This document shows positions 23,983-32,395 of a stretch of DNA of 64,000 bases, in pieces. A model generated the notes under the pieces. It did not search any database. It was given only the letters and a program-made list of their open reading frames with translations, and was not told where the DNA came from. This stretch comes from an uncultured Bacilli bacterium. GTDB lineage: Bacteria > Bacillota_I > Bacilli_A > RF39 > UBA660. Both the position numbers and the translations under genes were made by a program. Location: NCBI GenBank assembly GCA_934101425.1, contig CAKOQQ010000005.1:1-64000 (forward strand), given 5' to 3'. Numbering within the stretch: position 1 is the first letter of the stretch; every line of letters begins with the position of its first letter.

Positions 23983-25176
23983 TTAAATCTTTCTTGTTAA
24001 ATTCTTTCCTTCTTTAAATTTACAATCACTAGTACATTTAAAATCTTTGAATGTACATCTAGCTCCTAAAGTATATTTTTTAATATCAGCGGCAAGTGGA
24101 CTATTTTTACGTTCTAATTCTTCTTTATATTTTAGTAAAAGAGCTCCTGTTTCCATCATAATTTCAAGTTGAGCGGCACTGCATAATCTTTCTTTGCATT
24201 TTAAGATAAAATTATCATATGTACCCATTTCACTAATTAGGACTAATTCGCCCTGTGGAGTTACATCTTTTACTGATGATATATCACTTAGCCATTCACT
24301 AACAAGCACTTGATCATCACTAATGATTGGTGGAATAAAGTATTCTTTTTCATCTAATAAACTCATTTGATAATCAATTGTTCTATGTCTTTGAGCTTGA
24401 GCTAAATAAGCAAATGATGCTTTATAAGTTGTAGCATAAACATTACCAAAATATTCTTCTACTTTATCTAATTCACTGCCAAATAAAGATAAACTTCTAT
24501 CTTTTTCATTTTGCATTAAACCATCTTCTAAAATATGTAATCTATCTAATTCACTTACAAATTCAGTCATTGCATCTTTTAATTTTAAATCAAATGCTAA
24601 ATTTAAATTAGGATTACTAATATATTTTTTCATCCAAGAAGCAATATAATTTAATTGTCTAAATGAAGTAGTATAAATCATTGTAGTAGGCATAAATACA
24701 GTAACTAAATATCTAGCATTTTCTTGAGCTAATTTAGTTATTTTAGAATCATTATAAATATCACCATATTTTTCTTTTATTTTTACTTTAAATATTTCAA
24801 TCCATTTATTATATAATTCTTCTTCTCTACTACTAATTATAGTATCATCTTTAACTACTTTAGTATAACGAGCTGATTTTTCACTAGTAGTATATTGTTT
24901 TTCATTATTAATTACCATAGCTAATATCTTAGGTATACCAGTTATATTTAAACTTATACTATTATGATCATATACACTATGATGACCATTATTTAAAGTC
25001 ATATCAACTCTTCTATTAGTTTTACTAGTGTCTTCATCTTTTAAATGATTAAAACCTTCTTTATCGTAGCATACACCTGCTACTTTTCCTGATAATAAAA
25101 TAGAATCTTCTTTATCATAAGTATTATCTTCATTCAAGTAAAATTGATTAGGTAAAATTTCAATTTTTAGTGCCAT
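23983..25176 (-). CDS. thyX: long, two-lobed flavin-dependent thymidylate synthase-like protein (ThyX)
   Basis: The 397-aa product has ThyX hallmarks in its first half: NNGHHSVYDHNSISL and KQYTTSEKSARYTKV, which corresponds to the RHRxxSxNExSxRY signature although the RHR is degenerate. The second half contains AQAQRHRTIDYQMSLL, LCSAAQLEIMMETGALL and a Cys-rich end (GARCTFKDFKCTSDC). Typical ThyX is about 220-270 aa, so this is a fused or duplicated version in which the RHR lies in the second lobe. ThyX makes dTMP from dUMP using FAD and NADPH; dCMP deaminase at 13861 supplies dUMP. AGGAGG precedes the start. Confidence 0.8.
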   Translation of the reverse strand: MALKIEILPNQFYLNEDNTYDKEDSILLSGKVAGVCYDKEGFNHLKDEDTSKTNRRVDMTLNNGHHSVYDHNSISLNITGIPKILAMVINNEKQYTTSEKSARYTKVVKDDTIISSREEELYNKWIEIFKVKIKEKYGDIYNDSKITKLAQENARYLVTVFMPTTMIYTTSFRQLNYIASWMKKYISNPNLNLAFDLKLKDAMTEFVSELDRLHILEDGLMQNEKDRSLSLFGSELDKVEEYFGNVYATTYKASFAYLAQAQRHRTIDYQMSLLDEKEYFIPPIISDDQVLVSEWLSDISSVKDVTPQGELVLISEMGTYDNFILKCKERLCSAAQLEIMMETGALLLKYKEELERKNSPLAADIKKYTLGARCTFKDFKCTSDCKFKEGKNLTRKI

Positions 25177-25210
25177 ACAAACCCTCCTATGTATATCATT
25201 AATTATAACA

Positions 25211-25239
25211 AAAAGATATTGAATAATTCAATATCTTTT
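25211..25239 (-). terminator. terminator of the coat-protein pair
   Basis: Stem AAAAGATATTGAA / TTCAATATCTTTT (13 bp) with a 3-nt loop and T-run on the minus strand, ending at the stop codon at 25241. Confidence 0.85.
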
Positions 25240-25240
25240 T

Positions 25241-25555
25241 TTATTTTAACATATCTTTTAGTTCTTTATTTAAAGTATCATATTTATTACTAACTTTACT
25301 TTTACCTGCTTTTTCTAAGGTATACCAACCATATCTAAACATAGTTTCAAATACCTCTCTTTGCAATTTTATTATTTTATCAAATTCACTTTTTAATTCT
25401 TTATATAAATGTTCATTACTAGCTTCTGTAAGTGCTACAGTATAATTCTTAGCACATTCCTTTAATATAGATAATAAACTATTCATATAATCTTTTTCAT
25501 TTAAAGAAATACCTGTACTAACTTCTATTTTAGGATTTTTAATAACATTATTCAT
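25241..25555 (-). CDS. CotF-like spore coat domain protein
   Basis: The 104-aa protein matches the Coat F domain: LNEKDYMNSLLSILKECAKNY, ALTEASNEHLYKELKS, and MFRYGWYTLEKAGKS. The domain is a helical, ferritin-like bundle known from spore coats of Bacillus and Clostridium, but also found in non-coat proteins. It overlaps the preceding small gene by 8 nt. It hints at endospore ancestry or ability of this lineage; no other sporulation gene is in view. Confidence 0.75.
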   Translation of the reverse strand: MNNVIKNPKIEVSTGISLNEKDYMNSLLSILKECAKNYTVALTEASNEHLYKELKSEFDKIIKLQREVFETMFRYGWYTLEKAGKSKVSNKYDTLNKELKDMLK

Positions 25556-25766
25556 TAGCTTTTCCTCTTTCTAATATATCTAAAGTATTTATCATATTAT
25601 CATAAAATAAATTAGTACATTTCTTTAAAACATCTAATAAATCATCATCAGTTATTTCATCAGACATATTTATAGTAGATTTATATGCACTATAATTCCA
25701 ATTAAATATATCCGTTAAATAATCTAAATCTTTACCACTAATTATATTAGGTACACTTTCATACAT
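25548..25766 (-). CDS. small helical partner of the CotF-like protein
   Basis: The 72-aa protein (MYESVPNIISGKDLDYL...) is helical and acidic, with ISGKDLDYLTDIFNWNYSAYK resembling the short companions that often precede CotF-type genes. It has no signal peptide. The 8-nt overlap with the CotF-like gene suggests a paired complex. Confidence 0.65.
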   Translation of the reverse strand: MYESVPNIISGKDLDYLTDIFNWNYSAYKSTINMSDEITDDDLLDVLKKCTNLFYDNMINTLDILERGKANE

Positions 25767-25814
25767 AATATCCCTCCTATAATAGTTTTTCCAATTTATA
25801 TTATTTTATACAAA

Positions 25815-25834
25815 AAAACTTCCTAAGAAGTTTT
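25815..25834 (-). terminator. terminator after the tRNA-binding-domain gene
   Basis: Stem AAAACTTC / GAAGTTTT, loop CTAA, overlapping the stop at 25833, with an A-run that reads as T-run on the minus strand. Confidence 0.7.
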
Positions 25835-26195
25835 AATATAATTTTGATCCTACAATAGCGTCATCATCTACAATTAACAACTTTAAGTGTTCCTTATTAT
25901 CAACATTACATACCATAGAAATAAGCATACCACATGAATCAATGCCCATCATATTTCTAGGTGGTAAGTTTAAAATAGCGACTGCTTTTTTACCAATTAA
26001 ATCAGCTGGTTCATAAAAAGCATGTATACCACTTAATATAATTCTTTCTTTAAATCCATCATTTAGAGTAAACTTTAATAACTTTTTGCTTTTTTCTACA
26101 GGAACACAATCTAATATTTCTACTACTCTAAAATCAGATTTACTAAATGTATCAAAATCTACATAATCTTTAAATAATGGTTCTATTTCTATCAT
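25833..26195 (-). CDS. stand-alone EMAP-II/CsaA-type tRNA-binding protein
   Basis: The 120-aa OB-fold protein contains DFDTFSKSDFRVVEILDC, ERIILSGI, GKKAVAILNLPPRNMMGI and SCGMLISM, the pattern of the C-terminal domain of methionyl-tRNA synthetase and of CsaA. Such stand-alone domains bind the outside of tRNA in trans or act as secretion chaperones (CsaA). It overlaps the preceding gene by 4 nt (ATGA). Confidence 0.88.
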   Translation of the reverse strand: MIEIEPLFKDYVDFDTFSKSDFRVVEILDCVPVEKSKKLLKFTLNDGFKERIILSGIHAFYEPADLIGKKAVAILNLPPRNMMGIDSCGMLISMVCNVDNKEHLKLLIVDDDAIVGSKLY

Positions 26196-26824
26196 AATTC
26201 ACCTCTTTCTAATTTACAATATTCTTTTACGTTAATATCATCATCACCAAATATAACATCACTTGTTAAAGTATTACGATCACAAACAATTACTTTCATA
26301 TAGTGAAAATCATATATGTCACTATCATTTTCACTGGTTTTAGTATATGCTTTAGAAAGAATATCAGAAAGAGTTAATGAGTCACTAGTTATCATATATT
26401 CAAGACTATATTCTTTAGTAACAATTCCTTCCTTACTTTCTATAAATACTCCAAATTCATTTTCTTTTTTACCATAATAATAGTTTCTATTATCATAACT
26501 AAAGGCAAATGTCTTAACACTTGTACTAGGACTTTTAACTAATACAGAAAAGTTGTAATCAGTAAGTTTAACATAATTATCAACTGGGCAATCATATTTT
26601 TGCCATTTCATTTTTTGAACTACAGTAAGTTTGCTTTTTGCTTTAACACAATAATAAGTATCAATTATAATACCACGCATTACTCTACTATCATTATCTT
26701 CTAAATTTTCTCTAAAACTAATAATAGGATTACGCTTAAGTATTTTAGCTCTTATTGTATCAACTGCTATTACTGTAATAATTGCTGTTATTACTATACA
26801 AATATAAATAAATATTTTTTTCAT
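26192..26824 (-). CDS. membrane-anchored protein of unknown function
   Basis: The 210-aa product has one N-terminal membrane segment (about 4-24) and an extracytoplasmic body with four cysteines (in YYCVKAK, KYDCPVDN, VIVCDR and EYCKLE) that may form two disulfides. No family recognised. It overlaps the tRNA-binding-domain gene by 4 nt. Confidence 0.6.
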   Translation of the reverse strand: MKKIFIYICIVITAIITVIAVDTIRAKILKRNPIISFRENLEDNDSRVMRGIIIDTYYCVKAKSKLTVVQKMKWQKYDCPVDNYVKLTDYNFSVLVKSPSTSVKTFAFSYDNRNYYYGKKENEFGVFIESKEGIVTKEYSLEYMITSDSLTLSDILSKAYTKTSENDSDIYDFHYMKVIVCDRNTLTSDVIFGDDDINVKEYCKLERGEL

Positions 26825-26887
26825 ACACTCCTCCGTGTTACTATATTTATATCATAAAATACTTATATATGCAATTAATTTTAAATA

Positions 26888-27820
26888 TTATAATTTAAAA
26901 TTAATTTGTTCTTTTACTACTTTATAACTTACCATTTTTGCTTCTTTAATTATATCATCACTAGATATTTTTCCTACTAATAATGGAGAGTCATCATAAT
27001 GATTTAACATATTTTTAAGAACTTCTTCTTTACTATAATTAGCATAACAATATCTGCATAAATGATTACAAGTATTATAAGAGCCTATATCATTACCTAA
27101 AAAACAATTACACTCTTTTCTTACATTTATATTAGGAAACTCTATTTTATATGGTATACTTCTAGATATTATTTCTTTACTTAAACACCCTGTAGTTATT
27201 ACTCCATATTTTTCTAAACTTTTATCTTCACAGCATAAATATAATTTTATATTATTTTCTTTAGTAATTTTTACAAATTCTTTTACGATTTCTATTTGTT
27301 CTAATTTATTTGGAACTCTAAGATCAGAAGCATTTTTATATACTTTGTTATACATATCTAGAAAACTAATAACACAAGTATCAGTATATCCTTTTAACTT
27401 TTCTATAATGTATTTAAAACAATTTATATGGTAATCTATATTATATTTTTTAGTTAAAAATATAGGATCATATCTAAGGCCTATAAAACTATTAGGTAAT
27501 TTCTCTCTTAATTTTATAAAACTTTCTATAATTTTTTCTTTATTTGGTGCATTTAATTCAATATCTTTTTTATATGGTGTTATAGTAACATAAAATAGCA
27601 AATTATACTTTTTTAATTCATCCAAATATTTTATTATTGGTCTTGGATTTTTAGTACAAAATTCAATACAATCAACTACTTTTGGATTTAATATATACTT
27701 TGTTACTAATTTAGGATTATATGGATTTCTAACACATACATATCCTTGTCTAATCCTATTTATAAACCATTTTGAATAAAATGCTACTATGTCTGTTCTA
27801 AGTCCTGTATTAATTATCAT
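26888..27820 (-). CDS. DUF1848 family protein (Cys-rich, possibly iron-sulfur)
   Basis: The 310-aa protein starts MIINTGLRTDIVAFYSKWF, the standard N terminus of DUF1848, includes GYVCVRNPYNPKLV, and ends with the conserved cysteine cluster around NVRKECNCFLGNDIGSYNTC and HLCRYCYANYS. DUF1848 has no proven function; the cluster suggests an Fe-S or radical-type enzyme. The start at 27820 matches the family. The gene overlaps tag by 11 nt, so a link to DNA damage repair is a reasonable inference. Confidence 0.8.
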   Translation of the reverse strand: MIINTGLRTDIVAFYSKWFINRIRQGYVCVRNPYNPKLVTKYILNPKVVDCIEFCTKNPRPIIKYLDELKKYNLLFYVTITPYKKDIELNAPNKEKIIESFIKLREKLPNSFIGLRYDPIFLTKKYNIDYHINCFKYIIEKLKGYTDTCVISFLDMYNKVYKNASDLRVPNKLEQIEIVKEFVKITKENNIKLYLCCEDKSLEKYGVITTGCLSKEIISRSIPYKIEFPNINVRKECNCFLGNDIGSYNTCNHLCRYCYANYSKEEVLKNMLNHYDDSPLLVGKISSDDIIKEAKMVSYKVVKEQINFKL

Positions 27821-28352
27821 TTTTATATAAAAAACAATCTTTCTCATGAGAATATATAACACCAATAGCTTGTAAATAAGAATATATTATAGTGCTACCA
27901 ACATATTTCATACCTCTACTAGTTAAATCTTTAGATATTTTATCAGATAATTCTGATGTTGTTTTATCTATTTCATATATTGTTTTATCTGGTATAAATT
28001 GTTTTAAATAATTATAAAATGAATTATATTCTTTTATAATACTTTTAAATATTTTAGCGTTATTAATACTTGATATTATTTTATTTTTATTTCTTACTAT
28101 ATTTTTATTATTTAATAATTCATTTATTTTATTTTCATCATATAAAATAATTTTATCTATATCAAAATTATCATAACTATTTCTAAATGCTTCTCTTTTA
28201 TTTAATATACATTCAAATGATAATCCTGCTTGAAATGACTCCAATATAAGCATTTCAAGTAAGTATTTATCATCTACTCTTTTTACTCCCCACTCTTTAT
28301 CATGATATAAAATATAATTAGGATTTTTTAAATTACACCAATGGCATCTCAT
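27810..28352 (-). CDS. tag: DNA-3-methyladenine glycosylase I
   Basis: The 180-aa protein begins MRCHWCNLKNPNYILYHDKEWG, with the zinc ligands and active-site region of TagA, followed by LLEMLILESFQAGLSFECIL and the C-terminal zinc motif HEKDCF. It removes 3-methyladenine from alkylated DNA. AGGAGG precedes the start. A 21-codon ORF ends in an ATGA overlap with this start codon, and the DUF1848 gene overlaps its 3' end. Confidence 0.95.
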   Translation of the reverse strand: MRCHWCNLKNPNYILYHDKEWGVKRVDDKYLLEMLILESFQAGLSFECILNKREAFRNSYDNFDIDKIILYDENKINELLNNKNIVRNKNKIISSINNAKIFKSIIKEYNSFYNYLKQFIPDKTIYEIDKTTSELSDKISKDLTSRGMKYVGSTIIYSYLQAIGVIYSHEKDCFLYKNDN

Positions 28353-28414
28353 ACTTTCCTCCTATACTTTATTACATTAAAATCTAGTAAACTTTTATAT
28401 TCATCACTAGTCAT
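28349..28414 (-). CDS. possible 21-codon upstream ORF coupled to tag
   Basis: From ATG 28414 to TGA 28349-28351 the frame reads MTSDEYKSLLDFNVIKYRRKV. Its stop overlaps the tag start as ATGA and it contains the tag ribosome site near its end, the classic layout for translational coupling. It has no ribosome site of its own, so it may be chance or a regulatory leader. Confidence 0.3.
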   Translation of the reverse strand: MTSDEYKSLLDFNVIKYRRKV

Positions 28415-28445
28415 TTAAATAATAACTAACTTTGAATTATATTTA

Positions 28446-28931
28446 TTAAGATACATAAGTATTCACCGTATTACCATGTTCTTCTATTATATCAATTAAA
28501 TCTTTAACTTTAATCCATATAGTAGCGGTATTAGCATTAGGATGAATACCAATTATATCATCATTTTTAAAATCACTATCTAGATAAAATACTACTTTTT
28601 TATCTTTATCATTTAAAAGACCAAAAGGAGTTACTGAACCTCTAGTTAAATTAAGAATATTAAATAAATCTTCTTCGCTAGATAAACTTAAGTTTTTCGT
28701 ATTATATTTATTTTTGAATTCTTTTAAATTCACTTTCTTTTTGCCCCTTACTGTAATTAAATAATAGTTTTTCTTTTTATCATCACGAACAAATAAATTT
28801 TTGGCGTCACAATCTTTATAAGGTAGATCTATACTATCTAATTCCTCCATATTATATACTGCTTTGTGTTCTGTTACTTCATACCATATTTTTCTATTAT
28901 TTAACATTTCATATATTTCATTTTTATTCAT
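28446..28931 (-). CDS. YbaK/ProX-type aminoacyl-tRNA deacylase
   Basis: The 161-aa protein fits the free-standing YbaK/ProXp-ala (PrdX) group: NRKIWYEVTEHKAVYNMEEL, KNLFVRDDKKKNYYLI, TRGSVTPFGLLND and FYLDSDFKNDDIIGIHPN. These enzymes hydrolyse mischarged tRNAs such as Ala-tRNAPro. It is a single-gene unit. Confidence 0.9.
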   Translation of the reverse strand: MNKNEIYEMLNNRKIWYEVTEHKAVYNMEELDSIDLPYKDCDAKNLFVRDDKKKNYYLITVRGKKKVNLKEFKNKYNTKNLSLSSEEDLFNILNLTRGSVTPFGLLNDKDKKVVFYLDSDFKNDDIIGIHPNANTATIWIKVKDLIDIIEEHGNTVNTYVS

Positions 28932-28956
28932 AATATCACCAATTAAATTATAACAT

Positions 28957-28977
28957 AAAAACAGCCGAAGCTGTTTA
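28957..28977 (-). terminator. terminator with a UUCG tetraloop
   Basis: On the minus strand AAACAGC-TTCG-GCTGTTT followed by T-run: a C(UUCG)G-closed, extra-stable hairpin overlapping the stop at 28975. Confidence 0.85.
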
Positions 28978-30066
28978 TTTTTCTATATAACCACTTGTTT
29001 TTTTAGTATACATATCATCAGTTATACTTTTATATCTTTCACCATCATAATTATCAGTAAATCCATTATATGCTTTATATATATCGCCTGTTTCAGTATC
29101 ATATACTCTTTCATAACCTAAAGTAGCATCACTTCTTTTTTGACTTATAATATCATATGTTTTATTTCTATTTTCCCAAGCTTGCATATAAGAGTCAAAT
29201 GATGCTTGAATACTTCTACTTACTTCTAGTGCTTTCTTTGTTTGTGCATTAGAATTATCTATAGTTTGTTTTACATATGAATCACTAAATTCAATTGAAT
29301 TAATACTTTCAAGTAATATATCTTTATAATCAATAAAGTTATCTTTATCACTAGTAATAGCCATTATATCATATACCATATAATAAGTAGTATCTACGGT
29401 AAAAGAATTACCACTTCCAAAATTTACAATAGATGCCATAAACATCCCTTCGCCTTCTTTACTATTATCTCCAGTAAAAGTTGCTCTTAATACTTTACTA
29501 TCTAAAGAAACATTACTCATAGCTGCTTTAGAGGCTAACTCTTCATAAGAACTAAAGTTATCAAACGTTGGAAATTTAAAACTAGATAAAGTTGGTTCTA
29601 TATTATTTAAATAATTACTGATACTTCTAAAGTTTTTATAAAAATTTTCTGTTGTAGGGTTAGTTAATACTACAGCATCTGTAAATACTTTATAAGTACT
29701 GCTATTACCACTTAAACTAGCATATTGTTGCCACATCTTTTTAGATGCTTCACTTTTAAGTAAAGGTTCTACTTTCATCATTAAATATATTTGATTGTTT
29801 GAATTATTTTTGTCATATGCTCTTATGGCATAATATATACCAGTTCCAGCAGATTCTACTACCCAACCTTTTGGTTTTTTCATTGAAAATACACTATTTG
29901 AATAATCTTCAAGTGTTAGATTACTTATTTCATTTTTAGTAATTTTTATTTTACTGCCATCTTTTGTTTTTTCTGTACCAATATTTATAGCAAGTACTAC
30001 TATAATAACTAAGACAATTATAGATATTCCTATATAAATTATACTTTTTTTATTTTTTAAATTCAT
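28975..30066 (-). CDS. membrane-anchored extracytoplasmic protein, unknown
   Basis: The 363-aa protein has an N-terminal membrane anchor (MNLKNKKSIIYIGISIIVLV) and a large external domain that includes FSMKKPKGWVVESAGTGIYY. A C-terminal part contains ASFDSYMQAWENRNKTYDI and ERVYDTETGDIYKAYNGF, resembling regions seen after PsbP/DUF1795-type domains in Clostridia. The start at 30066 follows AGGTGAT. Possibly a surface lipoprotein-like stress protein; not assignable. Confidence 0.65.
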   Translation of the reverse strand: MNLKNKKSIIYIGISIIVLVIIVVLAINIGTEKTKDGSKIKITKNEISNLTLEDYSNSVFSMKKPKGWVVESAGTGIYYAIRAYDKNNSNNQIYLMMKVEPLLKSEASKKMWQQYASLSGNSSTYKVFTDAVVLTNPTTENFYKNFRSISNYLNNIEPTLSSFKFPTFDNFSSYEELASKAAMSNVSLDSKVLRATFTGDNSKEGEGMFMASIVNFGSGNSFTVDTTYYMVYDIMAITSDKDNFIDYKDILLESINSIEFSDSYVKQTIDNSNAQTKKALEVSRSIQASFDSYMQAWENRNKTYDIISQKRSDATLGYERVYDTETGDIYKAYNGFTDNYDGERYKSITDDMYTKKTSGYIEK

Positions 30067-30202
30067 CTTTATCACCTACTATATTATTATACTATTATTA
30101 AATATAAGTCAATATTCTTACCACATAAGTCATTGATTTTAATGGCAAGACATATCTATTTAATTCAATTTTATAATTTTTCTTTATTTATATTATAGCA
30201 TA

Positions 30203-30223
30203 AAAAAACTTGATTTAATCAAG
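30203..30223 (-). terminator. terminator after tRNA-Thr(CGT)
   Basis: Minus strand AACTTGAT-TAA-ATCAAGTT followed by seven T, 12 nt beyond the tRNA 3' end. Confidence 0.85.
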
Positions 30224-30234
30224 TTACTCCTACA

Positions 30235-30310
30235 TGGTGCCGGAAATAAGATTCGAACTTACGACCTACTGATTACGAGACAGTTGCTCTACCTGCTGAG
30301 CTATTCCGGC
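30235..30310 (-). tRNA. tRNA-Thr (anticodon CGT)
   Basis: Complete tRNA on the minus strand: acceptor GCCGGAA / TTCCGGC, D arm GCTC/GAGC, anticodon loop CTCGTAA (CGT) with one T-T mismatch closing the stem, T arm GTAAG-TTCGAAT-CTTAT, discriminator A and encoded CCA. Its first 10 nt overlap the end of the upstream gene (30301-30606), whose TAG stop is tRNA bases 8-10. Confidence 0.96.
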
Positions 30311-30606
30311 ATAACTGATAATTCAATTATTTTGTCCATATCGTCATCTACTGCCATAATATTTTTTCTTATCTTATTACATTTACTACACTTATATATT
30401 ATTTTATAAGTATCTTTAAATTTTTCTACACCAATTGGTTTTAACACTCCATGACATGTTTCTAATCTATCACCAGGATTTATATCAACATGCATAGAGC
30501 ATAAACAATATGGGCAGTGGTCTCTTGCAGTATAAACTAATTTATCTACACTTCTACCACATACTAAACAATTAAATTTTTCATCTATCATATTAAATCT
30601 TTTCAT
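30301..30606 (-). CDS. RNHCP-domain zinc protein
   Basis: The 101-aa protein carries the RNHCP signature (here ARDHCPYCLCSMHVDINPGD then RLETCHGVLKPIGV), framed by FNCLVCGRSV and a second CSKCNKI pair, so it probably binds two zincs. Function unknown; the family is small and widespread in bacteria. The last codons run 10 nt into tRNA-Thr(CGT), which supplies the TAG stop. A TATAAT lies about 13 nt before the ATG and no ribosome site is visible, so initiation may be near-leaderless. Confidence 0.88.
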   Translation of the reverse strand: MKRFNMIDEKFNCLVCGRSVDKLVYTARDHCPYCLCSMHVDINPGDRLETCHGVLKPIGVEKFKDTYKIIYKCSKCNKIRKNIMAVDDDMDKIIELSVMPE

Positions 30607-30701
30607 AGGGATCACTATAATTATAGCACAAATAAATATTAATAAAAATACTTTTTTTTACTCTATTATAATGCTATATTATATTAAGAAAGTAGGTACA
30701 T

Positions 30702-32174
30702 ATGAAAAAAGGATTTGATAATAAAAAATACTTAAAATTACAAAGTGAAAATATTAAAAAAAGAATAGAAAAATTTGATAAATTATATATTGAATTTGGT
30801 GGTAAATTATTAGATGACTATCATGCGGTAAGATGTTTGCCAGGATTTGAATATGATTCTAAACTTAGAATGCTTAAAGAACTTAAAAAAGATTTAGAAA
30901 TAATAATATGTATTAATGCAAATGATATTGAAAGACATAAAATAAGAGCTGATTATGGAATTACTTATGATACAGAAGTATTAAGACTTATTAGCAAAAT
31001 AAGAGAATATAATCTTTTAGTAAATAGCGTTGTAATAACTTTATATAAAGGTCAAAAAAGTGCTGATGCCTTTATTAAAAAATTAGAAGAAAAAAATATA
31101 AAAACTTATATTCATACACCAACTAAAGGTTATCCAACTGATATTAATACTATAGTTAGTGATCTTGGTTATGGAGCTAATCCATATATTGAAACAACTA
31201 AAAAAATAGTTGTTGTTACTGCCCCTGGACCTTGTAGTGGTAAACTAGCTACTTGTCTTTCGCAACTATATCATGAATATAAAAATAATGTTAATGCTGG
31301 ATATGCTAAATTTGAAACATTCCCAGTATGGAATTTGCCACTTAATCACCCTGTTAACAAAGCTTATGAAGCTGCAACTGCTGATTTAAAAGATAAAAAT
31401 ATGATAGATTATTTTCATTTAGAAAAATATAATATTACATCTATAAATTACAATAGAGATTTAGAAGTATTTCCAGTACTTAAAAATATACTTAAAAAAA
31501 TAACTGGTAAAGATATATACTATTCACCTACTGATATGGGAGTAAATTCTATTGGATATTGTATTACTAATGATGAAGTGGTAAAAAAGGCTTCTAAAGA
31601 TGAAATAATTAGAAGATACTATAATGCATTATGTGATTTAAAAAAAGGACTAGTATGCGCTGATACTCCAGAAAGAATCAAACTTCTTATGAATGAGCTT
31701 GATATTGATGAATCTGATAGAAAAGTAGTTTCTTATGCATTAAAGAAAAAAGAAGTTTCTAAAAAACATGCTATTAGTTTATGCTTACCAAATGGTAAAA
31801 TAGTTACAGGAAGAGAAACAGAACTTCTTAGTCCCGCTAGTTCTCTTATCTTAAACGCTATAAAAGCACTTACTAATATTCCTGATGATGTATATTTAAT
31901 TAGTCCGGCAGTACTAGAACCAATACTTAAATATAAGAGCACTACTATTCAAAATTATAATTATTTATTAGATTTAAATGAAGTATTAATAGCTTTAAAT
32001 ATATGTTCTGTAACTAACCCTATCATAGAAAAAGCACTAGATAATCTTAAAAAATTAAATAATTGTGAAGCACATTCAACATATATAATTGAAGGTAATG
32101 ACTTAAATGTATTAAAAAGTTTAAGAATCAATGTAACATCAGAACCTCAATTCTATTTTGAAGACTTATATTAA
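30702..32174 (+). CDS. DUF1846 family protein
   Basis: The 490-aa protein matches DUF1846 along its whole length: KKGFDNKKYLKLQSENI, IETTKKIVVVTAPGPCSGK followed by LATCLSQLYHE, YAKFETFPVWNLPLNHPVN, and SPTDMGVNSIGYCI. The family is conserved in Firmicutes, forms large oligomers in solved structures and contains a P-loop-like GPCSGK, but its activity is not established. It is a single plus-strand gene. Confidence 0.92.
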   Translation: MKKGFDNKKYLKLQSENIKKRIEKFDKLYIEFGGKLLDDYHAVRCLPGFEYDSKLRMLKELKKDLEIIICINANDIERHKIRADYGITYDTEVLRLISKIREYNLLVNSVVITLYKGQKSADAFIKKLEEKNIKTYIHTPTKGYPTDINTIVSDLGYGANPYIETTKKIVVVTAPGPCSGKLATCLSQLYHEYKNNVNAGYAKFETFPVWNLPLNHPVNKAYEAATADLKDKNMIDYFHLEKYNITSINYNRDLEVFPVLKNILKKITGKDIYYSPTDMGVNSIGYCITNDEVVKKASKDEIIRRYYNALCDLKKGLVCADTPERIKLLMNELDIDESDRKVVSYALKKKEVSKKHAISLCLPNGKIVTGRETELLSPASSLILNAIKALTNIPDDVYLISPAVLEPILKYKSTTIQNYNYLLDLNEVLIALNICSVTNPIIEKALDNLKKLNNCEAHSTYIIEGNDLNVLKSLRINVTSEPQFYFEDLY

Positions 32175-32395
32175 AAATATATAATTTGTTTAATATAAAA
32201 CAATTTATAATTAAAAAGAAAAACACCATAAGGTGTTTTTTTTCCCAAGAATTTTTTATCAATTATATAGGTAGTGTATTATAGTAATTGATTTACAAGT
32301 TTTTTAGAGTGTATATTTTATGAATTTTCTTCTTGGATGATTTAATTATAAATTAAATTTATTGTTAGTTTATGTATAAATTATGGGAAATTATG
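32175..32395. other. 221-nt intergenic region with terminator and inverted repeats
   Basis: It contains the DUF1846 terminator (32220-32242) and, beyond it, an outer inverted repeat CCAAGAA (32245-32251) / TTCTTGG (32330-32336) enclosing ATCAATTA / TAATTGAT. No ORF of useful length is seen. It may hold a small structured RNA or simply AT-rich DNA. Confidence 0.4.
32219..32242 (+). terminator. terminator after the DUF1846 gene
   Basis: Stem AAAACACC / GGTGTTTT, loop ATAA, with a long T-run. Confidence 0.85.
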
